From an uncultured Parabacteroides sp. (lineage in GTDB: Bacteria; Bacteroidota; Bacteroidia; Bacteroidales; Tannerellaceae): a stretch of 11,778 bases of DNA. This document shows, piece after piece, positions 1 to 5,481 of the stretch (its first letter is position 1; each line of letters opens with the position of its first letter). The stretch spans positions 1-11,778 of the forward strand of contig USAD01000061.1 in NCBI GenBank assembly GCA_900552415.1, given 5' to 3'. Position numbers and translations under genes: made by a program. The notes under the pieces are model-generated. The model was not told the DNA's origin. It did no database searches and saw only the letters and a program-made list of their open reading frames with translations.

Positions 1-239
1 GTGTACCGGCCATCCTGATCGGTGGGGGCCGCGACTATGTGGACAAGGCCCGTCATGAGGCGAAACCGAAAGTCTACCGCTATCACCAGCCGAATGATGA
101 GTATGATGAGTCTTGGTGGGATTTCGACGGCGCTATGGAGGACTTGAACCTGATGTTCGCGATCGGTCTGGCCGTAGCGAACGATGACGAGATGCCCCAA
201 TGGACGGAGTCCTCTGATTTCCAGAGACCGGCGAAATAA
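1..239 (+). CDS. M28-family zinc peptidase, C-terminal end (5' truncated by window)
   Basis: Only the last 78 or so codons are present. The frame is open from base 3, so the GTG at 39 is an internal valine and not a start. The visible tail holds the stretch YRYHQPNDEY (residues after the window-edge PAILIGGG), which resembles the final His-x-Pro-x-Asp segment of M28 aminopeptidases, where this histidine binds one of the two zinc ions. The following WWDFDGAMEDLNLMFAIG helix and the closing DFQRP are what I expect of the Bacteroidales M28 family, which are usually exported peptidases of about 450-550 residues. The other zinc ligands and any signal peptide lie upstream of the window. The gene ends with TAA, and a hairpin follows 27 bases later. 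Family assignment comes from memory of the motif; substrate is unknown. Confidence 0.7.
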   Translation, partial: VPAILIGGGRDYVDKARHEAKPKVYRYHQPNDEYDESWWDFDGAMEDLNLMFAIGLAVANDDEMPQWTESSDFQRPAK

Positions 240-266
240 GTATAGGGAATCGATAAAGACCATGAA

Positions 267-303
267 GGCATGCCGGCGACGACCGTATGTTTTTCGGCGT
301 GCC
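267..303 (+). terminator. Possible terminator hairpin after the M28 peptidase gene
   Basis: Bases 267-275 (GGCATGCCG) pair with 295-303 (CGGCGTGCC) in a 9-bp GC-rich stem with one G-T wobble and a 19-base loop. The T-run (321-326) comes 17 bases after the stem rather than directly behind it, so this is not a canonical intrinsic terminator. Its place just after a stop codon and before a perfect promoter element supports the call. Confidence 0.35.
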
Positions 304-328
304 CTTATGATAGTTCATCGTTTTTTAG

Positions 329-336
329 TAAGTTTG
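329..336 (+). promoter_or_regulatory. Promoter -7 element for the bfn-nupC genes
   Basis: TAAGTTTG is a perfect match to the Bacteroidetes primary-sigma -7 consensus TAnnTTTG. It would place transcription start near 343, giving a leader of about 58 bases before the GTG at 401. No convincing TTTG -33 box is visible 19-21 bases upstream, which lowers confidence. Confidence 0.45.
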
Positions 337-340
337 TGAC

Positions 341-362
341 GGGCTAAAAGGTTGTTTGGCCC
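341..362 (+). promoter_or_regulatory. Hairpin at the 5' end of the predicted bfn leader
   Basis: Bases 341-348 (GGGCTAAA) pair with 355-362 (TTTGGCCC) in an 8-bp stem with one wobble and a 6-base loop. No T-run follows, so it is not an obvious terminator. If transcription starts near 343 as the upstream -7 element suggests, the hairpin would sit at the very 5' end of the mRNA, where such structures commonly protect from decay. That role is inference. Confidence 0.35.
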
Positions 363-400
363 AACGAGTATCTGTCAACATTTATATAAATTGATATCTT

Positions 401-1030
401 GTGAGTAATAGAATAAAATTGCGGGTCCAGGGCTTAACCAGCAGCCAGATCCAATCAGGAGCTTATGCCTTGATATTGGCGGAGGAGAACGGGCCAAGAA
501 GAGTTCCGATTATTGTGGGAACCGCTGAGGCACAATCCATCGCGATCGCCTTGGAGCACCTGATGCCACCCCGTCCGCTTACGCACGATTTGTTTATCTC
601 TTTCTCTCACGCGTTCAACATCGAATTGCTGGAAGTTTTCATCTATAAGTTCGAGGATGGCGTGTTTTATTCGGAGCTGACCTTCTTCAATGGCGAGCAG
701 ACGGTCAAGATTGATTCGAGGACCTCAGACGCTATCGCGATCGCCTTACGTGTCCCCTGCGATATCTACATCTCGGATGAGATTTTGGAGGAATGCAGCG
801 TCGTGATTGAGGATGAACAACTCTTCGAGGAGGAGATGAATCCGGACGACTCGTTGGAGAGTATGGAGCCGGAGGATATTAAGGATGAGGCGCTTTTGCA
901 AAAATGGCTCCAGTCGAGAGACGTGGCGGACCTGGAGGCTCGTTTGGAACAGGCGATCCAGCAAGAGAACTATGAGTTCGCGAAGATCTATAAGGAGGAG
1001 CTGTCGCGACGAAAACAACAAGAGAAATAA
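401..1030 (+). CDS. Bifunctional nuclease family protein with C-terminal UVR motif
   Basis: A 209-residue protein. Residues 1-135 form a BFN (DUF151) domain, with the family hallmarks RPLTHDL (58-64), ELLEVFIYKFEDGVFY (75-90) and DSRTSDAIAIALR (105-117). An acidic linker (about 137-165) leads to a UVR motif at about 175-205 (LEARLEQAIQQENYEFAK), the helical hairpin known from UvrB and UvrC. Plant BFN proteins have RNase and DNase activity; the bacterial members are mostly uncharacterised, so nuclease activity is family knowledge and not shown here. The GTG at 401 is used because an in-frame TGA lies at 392-394 and homologous sequence begins at once. The next gene starts 3 bases after the stop, so the two are almost certainly one operon, which suggests a role near nucleic-acid breakdown or nucleoside salvage. 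Confidence 0.9.
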   Translation: MSNRIKLRVQGLTSSQIQSGAYALILAEENGPRRVPIIVGTAEAQSIAIALEHLMPPRPLTHDLFISFSHAFNIELLEVFIYKFEDGVFYSELTFFNGEQTVKIDSRTSDAIAIALRVPCDIYISDEILEECSVVIEDEQLFEEEMNPDDSLESMEPEDIKDEALLQKWLQSRDVADLEARLEQAIQQENYEFAKIYKEELSRRKQQEK

Positions 1031-1033
1031 CCT

Positions 1034-2161
1034 ATGGATGGAATCAGCCTCAGTTTCGTTTCTCTTGTACGGGGAGTGATTGGGATCCTTTTCTTGTTGC
1101 TCCTCTCTTACCTGTTGAGTGAGAACCGCCGTCGGGTGGATTTCAAGTTGGTGGGGATTGGTTTGCTGTTGCAGTTGCTGTTTGCCGTGGCGATCATGTA
1201 TGTGCCGGCTTTCAGTGCCCTTTTGGAGGGATGTGGCCGTGTGTTTGTCAAGCTCATGGATTTTACTTCGGCGGGATTGACTTTCCTGCTGGGGCCTTAT
1301 GCCTCGAAAGCGAACGGTTTCAGCTTCCTGATTCATTCGTTGCCGATTGTCATTTTCTTCTCGGCCTTAATCTCTTTGTTGTATTATTGGGGCGTTATCC
1401 AGCGGGTTGTTGGAGCGTTCGCCTGGCTCTTGCGTAAGTTTGTCAAGATCTCGGGCGCGGAGGGATTGGTTACGACCGGCAATGTCTTTATGGGCATGAC
1501 CGAGGCACCAGTCCTGATCAAGAACTATTTGCCCACCATGAATCGCTCGGAGATATTCCTGGTAATGGTCGCTGGCATGGGGACGATATCGGGCAGTGTC
1601 ATGGGAACCTATATTGGCATGTTGGCCGCCGACGATCCCGCCTCACGGGTTGTTTTCGCCAAGCATCTGCTGTCGGCCTCTATCATGGCTGTTCCCGGCG
1701 CTATCGTGATCGCCAAGATGCTTTGTCCGCAGACAGAGCCGGTTATTGATCGCCCAATGGGCCCGGAGAGAGAGGGACGTGTGAGTAATTTCCTGGAAGC
1801 GATCGCTAACGGTACGGGCACAGGTGTTAAGTTGATGACCAATATCGCTGCCATGCTTCTGGTTTTTGTCTCGCTGGTGGCGATGGCAAATTATTTCCTG
1901 AAGGATCTGGTCGGTTCCTGGCTGGGAATAAACGACTGGATTGTGGAGATGACGAATGGCAAGTCGGAAGGCCTGACGTTCCAATTTCTGGTGGGAGCGG
2001 TGACGGCACCGTTCATGTGGTTATTGGGTGTCCCGTCAGATGATATGTTTCTGGTGGGTTCCCTGTTTGGACAAAAGACGATCCTCAATGAGTTTGTTGG
2101 CTATTTCCAGATGCAAGAGTGGCGTGAGGCCGGTTTGTTTACCTATGAGAAGTCGGTCTGA
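1034..2161 (+). CDS. Concentrative nucleoside transporter (NupC/CNT), N-terminal part of a frame-interrupted gene
   Basis: A 375-residue inner-membrane protein of the CNT family, which imports nucleosides with Na+ or H+. Hydrophobic segments run through its length. Family landmarks are GNVFMGMTEAP (149-159, the nucleobase-binding QTE loop of Vibrio CNT, here MTE), GMGTISGSVMGTYIG (181-195), GVPSDDM and NEFVGY near the C-terminus (its Glu corresponds to a ribose-binding residue). The frame stops at a TGA (2159-2161) soon after NEFVGY, but the expected ending of the family (CGFAN and the last helices) continues without a gap in the next frame from 2161. Joined by a -1 shift the protein would be about 436 residues, a normal length. 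As it stands this product lacks the ribose-binding Asn/Ser pair and the final membrane segments. It starts 3 bases after the nuclease-family gene. Confidence 0.85.
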   Translation: MDGISLSFVSLVRGVIGILFLLLLSYLLSENRRRVDFKLVGIGLLLQLLFAVAIMYVPAFSALLEGCGRVFVKLMDFTSAGLTFLLGPYASKANGFSFLIHSLPIVIFFSALISLLYYWGVIQRVVGAFAWLLRKFVKISGAEGLVTTGNVFMGMTEAPVLIKNYLPTMNRSEIFLVMVAGMGTISGSVMGTYIGMLAADDPASRVVFAKHLLSASIMAVPGAIVIAKMLCPQTEPVIDRPMGPEREGRVSNFLEAIANGTGTGVKLMTNIAAMLLVFVSLVAMANYFLKDLVGSWLGINDWIVEMTNGKSEGLTFQFLVGAVTAPFMWLLGVPSDDMFLVGSLFGQKTILNEFVGYFQMQEWREAGLFTYEKSV

Positions 2162-2343
2162 TGTCGACCTATATCCTTTGTGGGTTCGCCAATATCGGCT
2201 CGATCGGAATTATTCTCGGTGGCTTGGGAGTCCTGGCGCCCGAGAAGCGGGAGGTGATCTCGCGGATGGGTATACGCTCCTTGATCGGAGGAGCGCTTGT
2301 CTCGCTTCTGTCCGCTACGATCATTGGTATGATCATTGGATAA
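2161..2343 (+). CDS. C-terminal fragment of the same CNT nucleoside transporter
   Basis: A 60-residue frame that overlaps the stop of the previous one as TGATG (2159-2163). It holds the CNT C-terminal block YILCGFANIGSIGIILGGLG, in which Asn and Ser three residues apart match the ribose-binding pair of Vibrio CNT, then LAPEKREVISRMGIRSLIGG and a last hydrophobic segment. It is not an independent gene in known CNT proteins. A weak Shine-Dalgarno-like GAGAAG (2147-2152) lies 8 bases before its ATG, so coupled re-initiation making a two-piece transporter cannot be excluded. The simpler readings are a one-base deletion that inactivates the gene, or a sequence error. Function as a separate polypeptide is doubtful; identity of the sequence is firm. 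Confidence 0.75.
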   Translation: MSTYILCGFANIGSIGIILGGLGVLAPEKREVISRMGIRSLIGGALVSLLSATIIGMIIG

Positions 2344-2379
2344 GATTAGGGATTAATAACGAATATAGAATAAGATAAT

Positions 2380-3081
2380 ATGCAGATATTTTATGCGCCG
2401 GATATCCGGATCAATCCAGAGTTGCCGGAAGAGGAGGCGGGCCATTGCGTTCGTGTACTTCGTTTGTCGGAGGGCGACGAGATCCTGGTAGCCGATGGAA
2501 AAGGAGAGTTTCATCAGGCGGTGATCCGTCGTGCCCATCCCAAGCATTGTGAGGTGGAGATTTTGAAAAGCTGGTCGCCGGCTCCCTTATGGCCGGCCTA
2601 CTTGCATATCGCCGTGGCACCAACCAAGAATATGGACCGGATGGAATGGTTCGCTGAGAAAGCGACGGAGATCGGTATCGATGCCATTACCTTCCTTTGT
2701 TGCCAGTTCTCTGAGCGTCGGGAGATCAAGACTGCCCGAATCGAGAAGATATTGGTGAGTGCCATGAAGCAATCCCAAAAGGCGCGATTGCCTCAGCTGG
2801 GTGAGATGACACCTTTCAAGACATTCGTGCGGCAACCTTTCGAGGGGCGTAAGTTTATCGCCCACTGTGAGGATGGTGAGAAGCGGTCACTCAAGTCGCT
2901 TTTGGGACCGGGCGAGAATGCCTTGATCCTGATTGGTCCGGAAGGCGATTTCAGCCCGGAAGAGATCCAGATGGCCCTGGATAATGGATTTGAGCCGATC
3001 TCGTTAGGCGATAGTCGTTTGCGGACAGAGACAGCGGCTTTGGTCGCCTGCATGACTGCCCGGTTGGCCAACCAGGCCTGA
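2380..3081 (+). CDS. rsmE: 16S rRNA (uracil1498-N3)-methyltransferase RsmE
   Basis: A 233-residue SPOUT-class methyltransferase, the usual length for RsmE, which methylates N3 of U1498 in 16S rRNA using S-adenosylmethionine. Residues 1-65 form the N-terminal PUA-like domain (HCVRVLRLSEGDEI, 22-35). The catalytic SPOUT domain has EKATEIGID (93-101), SERRE (111-115), the SAM-binding LILIGPEGDFS (182-192) and the knot signature SLGDSRLRTETAALVA (208-223). The motifs are complete, so it should be active. The start is the ATG at 2380, 36 bases after the transporter fragment. No promoter is evident in that gap, so co-transcription from upstream is likely. Confidence 0.95.
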   Translation: MQIFYAPDIRINPELPEEEAGHCVRVLRLSEGDEILVADGKGEFHQAVIRRAHPKHCEVEILKSWSPAPLWPAYLHIAVAPTKNMDRMEWFAEKATEIGIDAITFLCCQFSERREIKTARIEKILVSAMKQSQKARLPQLGEMTPFKTFVRQPFEGRKFIAHCEDGEKRSLKSLLGPGENALILIGPEGDFSPEEIQMALDNGFEPISLGDSRLRTETAALVACMTARLANQA

Positions 3082-3128
3082 TATTATATATAATGTAGAC
3101 AATCAACCTAAAATATTAAGATATCAGT

Positions 3129-3938
3129 ATGAGAAAGATCAAATGTATCCTGTCCGGTCTGGCGCTCAGTTTCGCGTTGTTTGCCCAGGGAGGCGATACG
3201 ACCCATGTGACGATCCAGACCAATGTCGGCACGATGAAAGCCATTCTTTACAATGACGTGCCCAACCATACCCGGACCTTTATCGAGCGGGCGAAACGAG
3301 GCGATTTTGATGGAACCCTCTTTACCCGTGTTATCAAGGAATTTATGATTCAAGGAGGCGCGCCCGACTCTCGTAACGCTCCGGCTGGCGCACGTTGCGG
3401 TTTTGGTGATCCTTCGGCGGAAATTCCGCCAGAGTTAAACTCCAAGTATTTCCACAAGCGAGGAGCTTTGGCCGCTCCACGCCAGAACGATGATATCAAT
3501 CCGGAGAAGAAGTCGGATATGTCGCAGTTCTTCATCGTCCAAGGTAAAGTCTACAGGGGAGGAGAGCTGGATACCTTGGAACGTACGCAGAACTATGCCG
3601 CCCGGCAAAAGGCCTTAAAGGAGTTTTACGCGCCTGTCCGGGCCGAGCTTCAGATGGTTAAGATGAGCAATCGGCGTGAGTACCTGAAACGGATGCGGGA
3701 GATTAATGAGAAGATTGATTCCGTGATTCTCGCTACGCCCGGTCACCTGATCTTCACGGACGAGCAGCGTAAAGCCTATACGACGGTTGGAGGTTGCCAT
3801 CACTTGGATGGGGTTTATACCATTTTCGGTGAGTTGACCGAAGGCTTTGATGTCTTGGATAATATTGCCGGCCAGCCGAAGGACAAGTACGACCGTCCGA
3901 CGAAAGATATCCGCATCGAACGTGTCACGATTGAGTAA
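3129..3938 (+). CDS. Exported cyclophilin-type peptidyl-prolyl cis-trans isomerase
   Basis: A 269-residue protein with a short signal peptide (KK-type start, hydrophobic 5-18, likely cleavage near FAQ at 18-20), so it probably assists folding in the periplasm. The cyclophilin core begins at HVTIQTNVGTMKAILY (26-41). Residues matching the human CypA active site are R67, F72, M73 and Q75 in TRVIKEFMIQGG, and SQFFIVQG (132-139). The position of CypA His126 is Tyr230 (GVYTIFGEL), as I recall for many bacterial cyclophilins. Between Q138 and the HHLDGVY strand lies an insertion of about 80 residues (141-222), rich in charged helix-forming residues; family cores without it are about 165 residues. 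It lies 47 bases downstream of rsmE, with no clear promoter seen. Prolyl isomerase activity is family knowledge; the client proteins are unknown. Confidence 0.9.
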   Translation: MRKIKCILSGLALSFALFAQGGDTTHVTIQTNVGTMKAILYNDVPNHTRTFIERAKRGDFDGTLFTRVIKEFMIQGGAPDSRNAPAGARCGFGDPSAEIPPELNSKYFHKRGALAAPRQNDDINPEKKSDMSQFFIVQGKVYRGGELDTLERTQNYAARQKALKEFYAPVRAELQMVKMSNRREYLKRMREINEKIDSVILATPGHLIFTDEQRKAYTTVGGCHHLDGVYTIFGELTEGFDVLDNIAGQPKDKYDRPTKDIRIERVTIE

Positions 3939-3959
3939 TCTTAAAACAGGTAGATACTT

Positions 3960-4352
3960 ATGTTGAAACGGGATTTGATCATGATCCAGATTGAGGAGCT
4001 GGGTAAGATGATCGCCCAGATGGTGACCAACCGTGAGGGAAATGATGGAGCGGATAAGAACCTTGAATTGGTAACGACCGTTTATCGCACGTTGGGTGTC
4101 GATCAGGAGGCTCTGATGACGACCTCACTTGAGGATTTGCTTGATCGTCTGAATCGCGAGGATGGCGCTGGGCTCTATCGGATGGAATTGCTTGCCAAGA
4201 CGCTTATGGAGGCCAGTTACCTGGATCCCGACAATCGGGTACCAGTGCTCCAGAGGGCAGGAGAGATGCTGCGTTATGTCCAGGCGAACGACTCGACCTT
4301 TTCCTTGGAGCGGGAGGCTTTGCTGGGTGAGATAGACCGGTTGTTATATTAA
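3960..4352 (+). CDS. Small helical protein of unknown function
   Basis: A 130-residue protein I do not firmly recognise. It has no signal peptide or membrane segment and reads as almost wholly alpha-helical and acidic. The opening MLKRDLIMIQIEELGKMIAQ is an amphipathic helix, followed by a middle helical part with LLDRLNREDGAGLYRMELLA and a repeat-like closing section with SYLDPDNRVPVLQRAGEMLRYV, which has the look of a tetratricopeptide-type helical pair. It vaguely resembles small uncharacterised families such as DUF6483, but I cannot confirm this. Codon use matches its neighbours and the ATG at 3960 follows the isomerase stop by 21 bases, so it is a real gene, probably the last of this transcription unit, ahead of the hairpin at 4392-4432. 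Its job cannot be inferred from context. Confidence 0.75.
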   Translation: MLKRDLIMIQIEELGKMIAQMVTNREGNDGADKNLELVTTVYRTLGVDQEALMTTSLEDLLDRLNREDGAGLYRMELLAKTLMEASYLDPDNRVPVLQRAGEMLRYVQANDSTFSLEREALLGEIDRLLY

Positions 4353-4391
4353 GGAGACCTTTGGTCTTTATGAGATTAGAAGCGATATGGA

Positions 4392-4432
4392 AAGAGGCGC
4401 GTCTCTCTTAATAAAAGTGAGATGCGCCTCTT
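4392..4432. terminator. Strong hairpin between convergent genes, likely bidirectional terminator
   Basis: Bases 4392-4405 (AAGAGGCGCGTCTC) pair with 4419-4432 (GAGATGCGCCTCTT) in a 14-bp stem with one wobble; an inner CTT/AAG pair narrows the loop to about five bases. It lies between the stop of the 130-residue gene (4352) and the stop of the minus-strand cvfB-like gene (4477), the expected place for a shared terminator. Long T-runs are missing on both sides, only TTCTG forward and TTTCC reverse. Confidence 0.75.
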
Positions 4433-4476
4433 CTGTATAAATTGTCTTATTTGGTAATCAGTCTGAAGCATCAGGC

Positions 4477-5319
4477 TCAATCCTCGTTGATGAGGCGGAT
4501 CCCATTAGGCTCGAGCTGGATGGCTTGTCGTTTGTAGAGCGCGCCGACCGCTTGTTTAAAGGCCTTTTTACTGCAATGGAACCATTCATGGATTAGCTCA
4601 GGATCGCTTTTATCGTGTACGGGGATAAAGCCATGCGATTCCTCAAGTTTAGAGAGGATAAGATCGGAAATGCCGCCCACTTTTTGTTGATAACCGCTTG
4701 GGGCCAGGCTGACATCGATCTTCTCGTCGTCGCGCACCGCTTTGATGTATCCTTTAAGTTCTTCGCCTTTTCGCAAGGGTTGGAAGACTTCGTTACGATA
4801 GAGCAATCCGGTATGGGTATTGTTGATGATGACTCGATAACCTAAATCTGTCTCGTCGGCCACAATCAGGTTAACCTCCTCATTATGCTCATATTTAGGT
4901 GGTACGTTGTCCAGGAACTTCTCGATCTTGGCCGATCCCATGACTCGTCCGCTGACATGGTCAAGCTTGACATAGATGAGATACCAACGTCCTTCCTGCA
5001 TTGTGCTTTTCTGTTCCTTGAAGGGAACGAAGAGATCTTTCATGATACCCCATTCGACAAAAGCGCCCGCCTGGCTGACTGTCCGGACCCGCATGAGCTT
5101 AAACTCGCCCACGATGGCGTGTGGGCGTTGGGTAGTGGCGATGAGGCGGCCCTCGTTGTCATGATAGATGAAAGCATCTACCTTGGAACCGACCTTAGCG
5201 TCGTTAGGAACATAACGTGTGGGCAACAAGATCTCCTTGCCGTTGCCTCCATCCAGATAAGCACCGAAACTCAGGATCTTAACGATCTCGAGCGTGTTGA
5301 ATTTACCTACGTCAATCAT
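4477..5319 (-). CDS. CvfB/YitL-like S1-domain RNA-binding protein
   Basis: A 280-residue cytoplasmic protein of the CvfB family, close to the usual length of about 280-300. Residues 1-65 form a first S1-like domain (LSFGAYLDGGNGKEILLPTRYVP, 16-38), 68-135 a second (RVRTVSQAGAFVEWG, 77-91; KDLFVPFKEQ) and about 145-207 a third (GYRVIINNTHTGLLY, 160-174; KIDVSLAPSG). Residues 215-275 look like the winged-helix end (GFIPVHDKSDPELIHEWF; SKKAFKQAVGALYKR). CvfB was described as a virulence regulator in Staphylococcus aureus and binds RNA; the role in Bacteroidales is unknown. The gene stands alone on the minus strand, convergent with the unit to its left and divergent from the polysaccharide cassette. 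A perfect -7 element lies about 24 bases before its ATG. Confidence 0.9.
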   Translation of the reverse strand: MIDVGKFNTLEIVKILSFGAYLDGGNGKEILLPTRYVPNDAKVGSKVDAFIYHDNEGRLIATTQRPHAIVGEFKLMRVRTVSQAGAFVEWGIMKDLFVPFKEQKSTMQEGRWYLIYVKLDHVSGRVMGSAKIEKFLDNVPPKYEHNEEVNLIVADETDLGYRVIINNTHTGLLYRNEVFQPLRKGEELKGYIKAVRDDEKIDVSLAPSGYQQKVGGISDLILSKLEESHGFIPVHDKSDPELIHEWFHCSKKAFKQAVGALYKRQAIQLEPNGIRLINED

Positions 5320-5342
5320 AAGTCATGTCTCTTTATTTTCCG

Positions 5343-5350
5343 CAAAGATA
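5343..5350 (-). promoter_or_regulatory. Promoter -7 element for the cvfB-like gene
   Basis: On the minus strand these bases read TATCTTTG, a perfect TAnnTTTG match followed by CGG. Transcription would start near 5336, about 17 bases before the ATG at 5319. No good TTTG -33 box is found at the right spacing; that position is instead occupied by the inverted repeat at 5358-5384. Confidence 0.5.
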
Positions 5351-5357
5351 CGCAAAT

Positions 5358-5384
5358 AAATATTGCCTCCATGCAGCAATATTT
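5358..5384. repeat. Perfect 9-bp inverted repeat, possible operator
   Basis: AAATATTGC (5358-5366) and GCAATATTT (5376-5384) form a perfect inverted repeat around a 9-base spacer. It sits just upstream of the minus-strand -7 element and spans the region where a -33 box would lie, and it is also upstream of the forward polysaccharide genes. The symmetry fits a dimeric regulator site, but no such regulator is encoded nearby. Confidence 0.45.
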
Positions 5385-5412
5385 GATAAATCGCGTCGTT
5401 ATAAATGTGCCT

Positions 5413-5448
5413 ATTTATGGGAGATATCATTCATTGTCTCCCGTAAAT
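5413..5448 (+). promoter_or_regulatory. Leader or promoter-region stem-loop before the polysaccharide cassette
   Basis: Bases 5413-5424 (ATTTATGGGAGA) pair with 5437-5448 (TCTCCCGTAAAT) in a 12-bp stem with one wobble and a 12-base loop. It ends 33 bases before the ATG of the export gene at 5482. Behind it, TATATTCG (5453-5460) is one mismatch from the TAnnTTTG element. If that is the promoter, the stem is an upstream DNA element; if transcription starts further up, it is an mRNA leader structure or attenuator. The sequence alone does not decide. Confidence 0.5.
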
Positions 5449-5481
5449 GTCTTATATTCGCGTTTTATTATAACAGAGATC

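Noticed and set aside
746..1336. A 196-residue open frame on the minus strand
   Set aside because: It is antisense to the BFN gene and the start of the transporter gene, both of which have clear family motifs; its own sequence is low-complexity Arg/Gln/Leu-rich with no motif.
2140..2165. Programmed -1 ribosomal frameshifting in the transporter gene
   Set aside because: No X-XXY-YYZ slippery heptamer precedes the TGA and I see no strong downstream hairpin; mutation, error or re-initiation is more likely.
3078..3127. Inverted repeat CTGATAT/ATATCAG flanking the gap between rsmE and the prolyl isomerase
   Set aside because: Only seven A/T-rich pairs with a 36-base spacer, which is expected by chance.
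4354..4368. Small hairpin AGACC/GGTCT just after the 130-residue gene
   Set aside because: A 5-bp stem with a 3-base loop and only a short T-run; the much stronger hairpin at 4392-4432 explains termination better.
5358..5448. Invertible promoter of the kind found at Bacteroides capsule loci
   Set aside because: The two inverted repeats differ from each other and each has only a 9- to 12-base spacer, too short to hold a promoter; no recombinase gene is in the window.
4885..5481. A 199-codon N-terminal extension of the export lipoprotein gene
   Set aside because: The extension is antisense to the cvfB-like gene, and a lipoprotein signal peptide begins exactly at the ATG at 5482.
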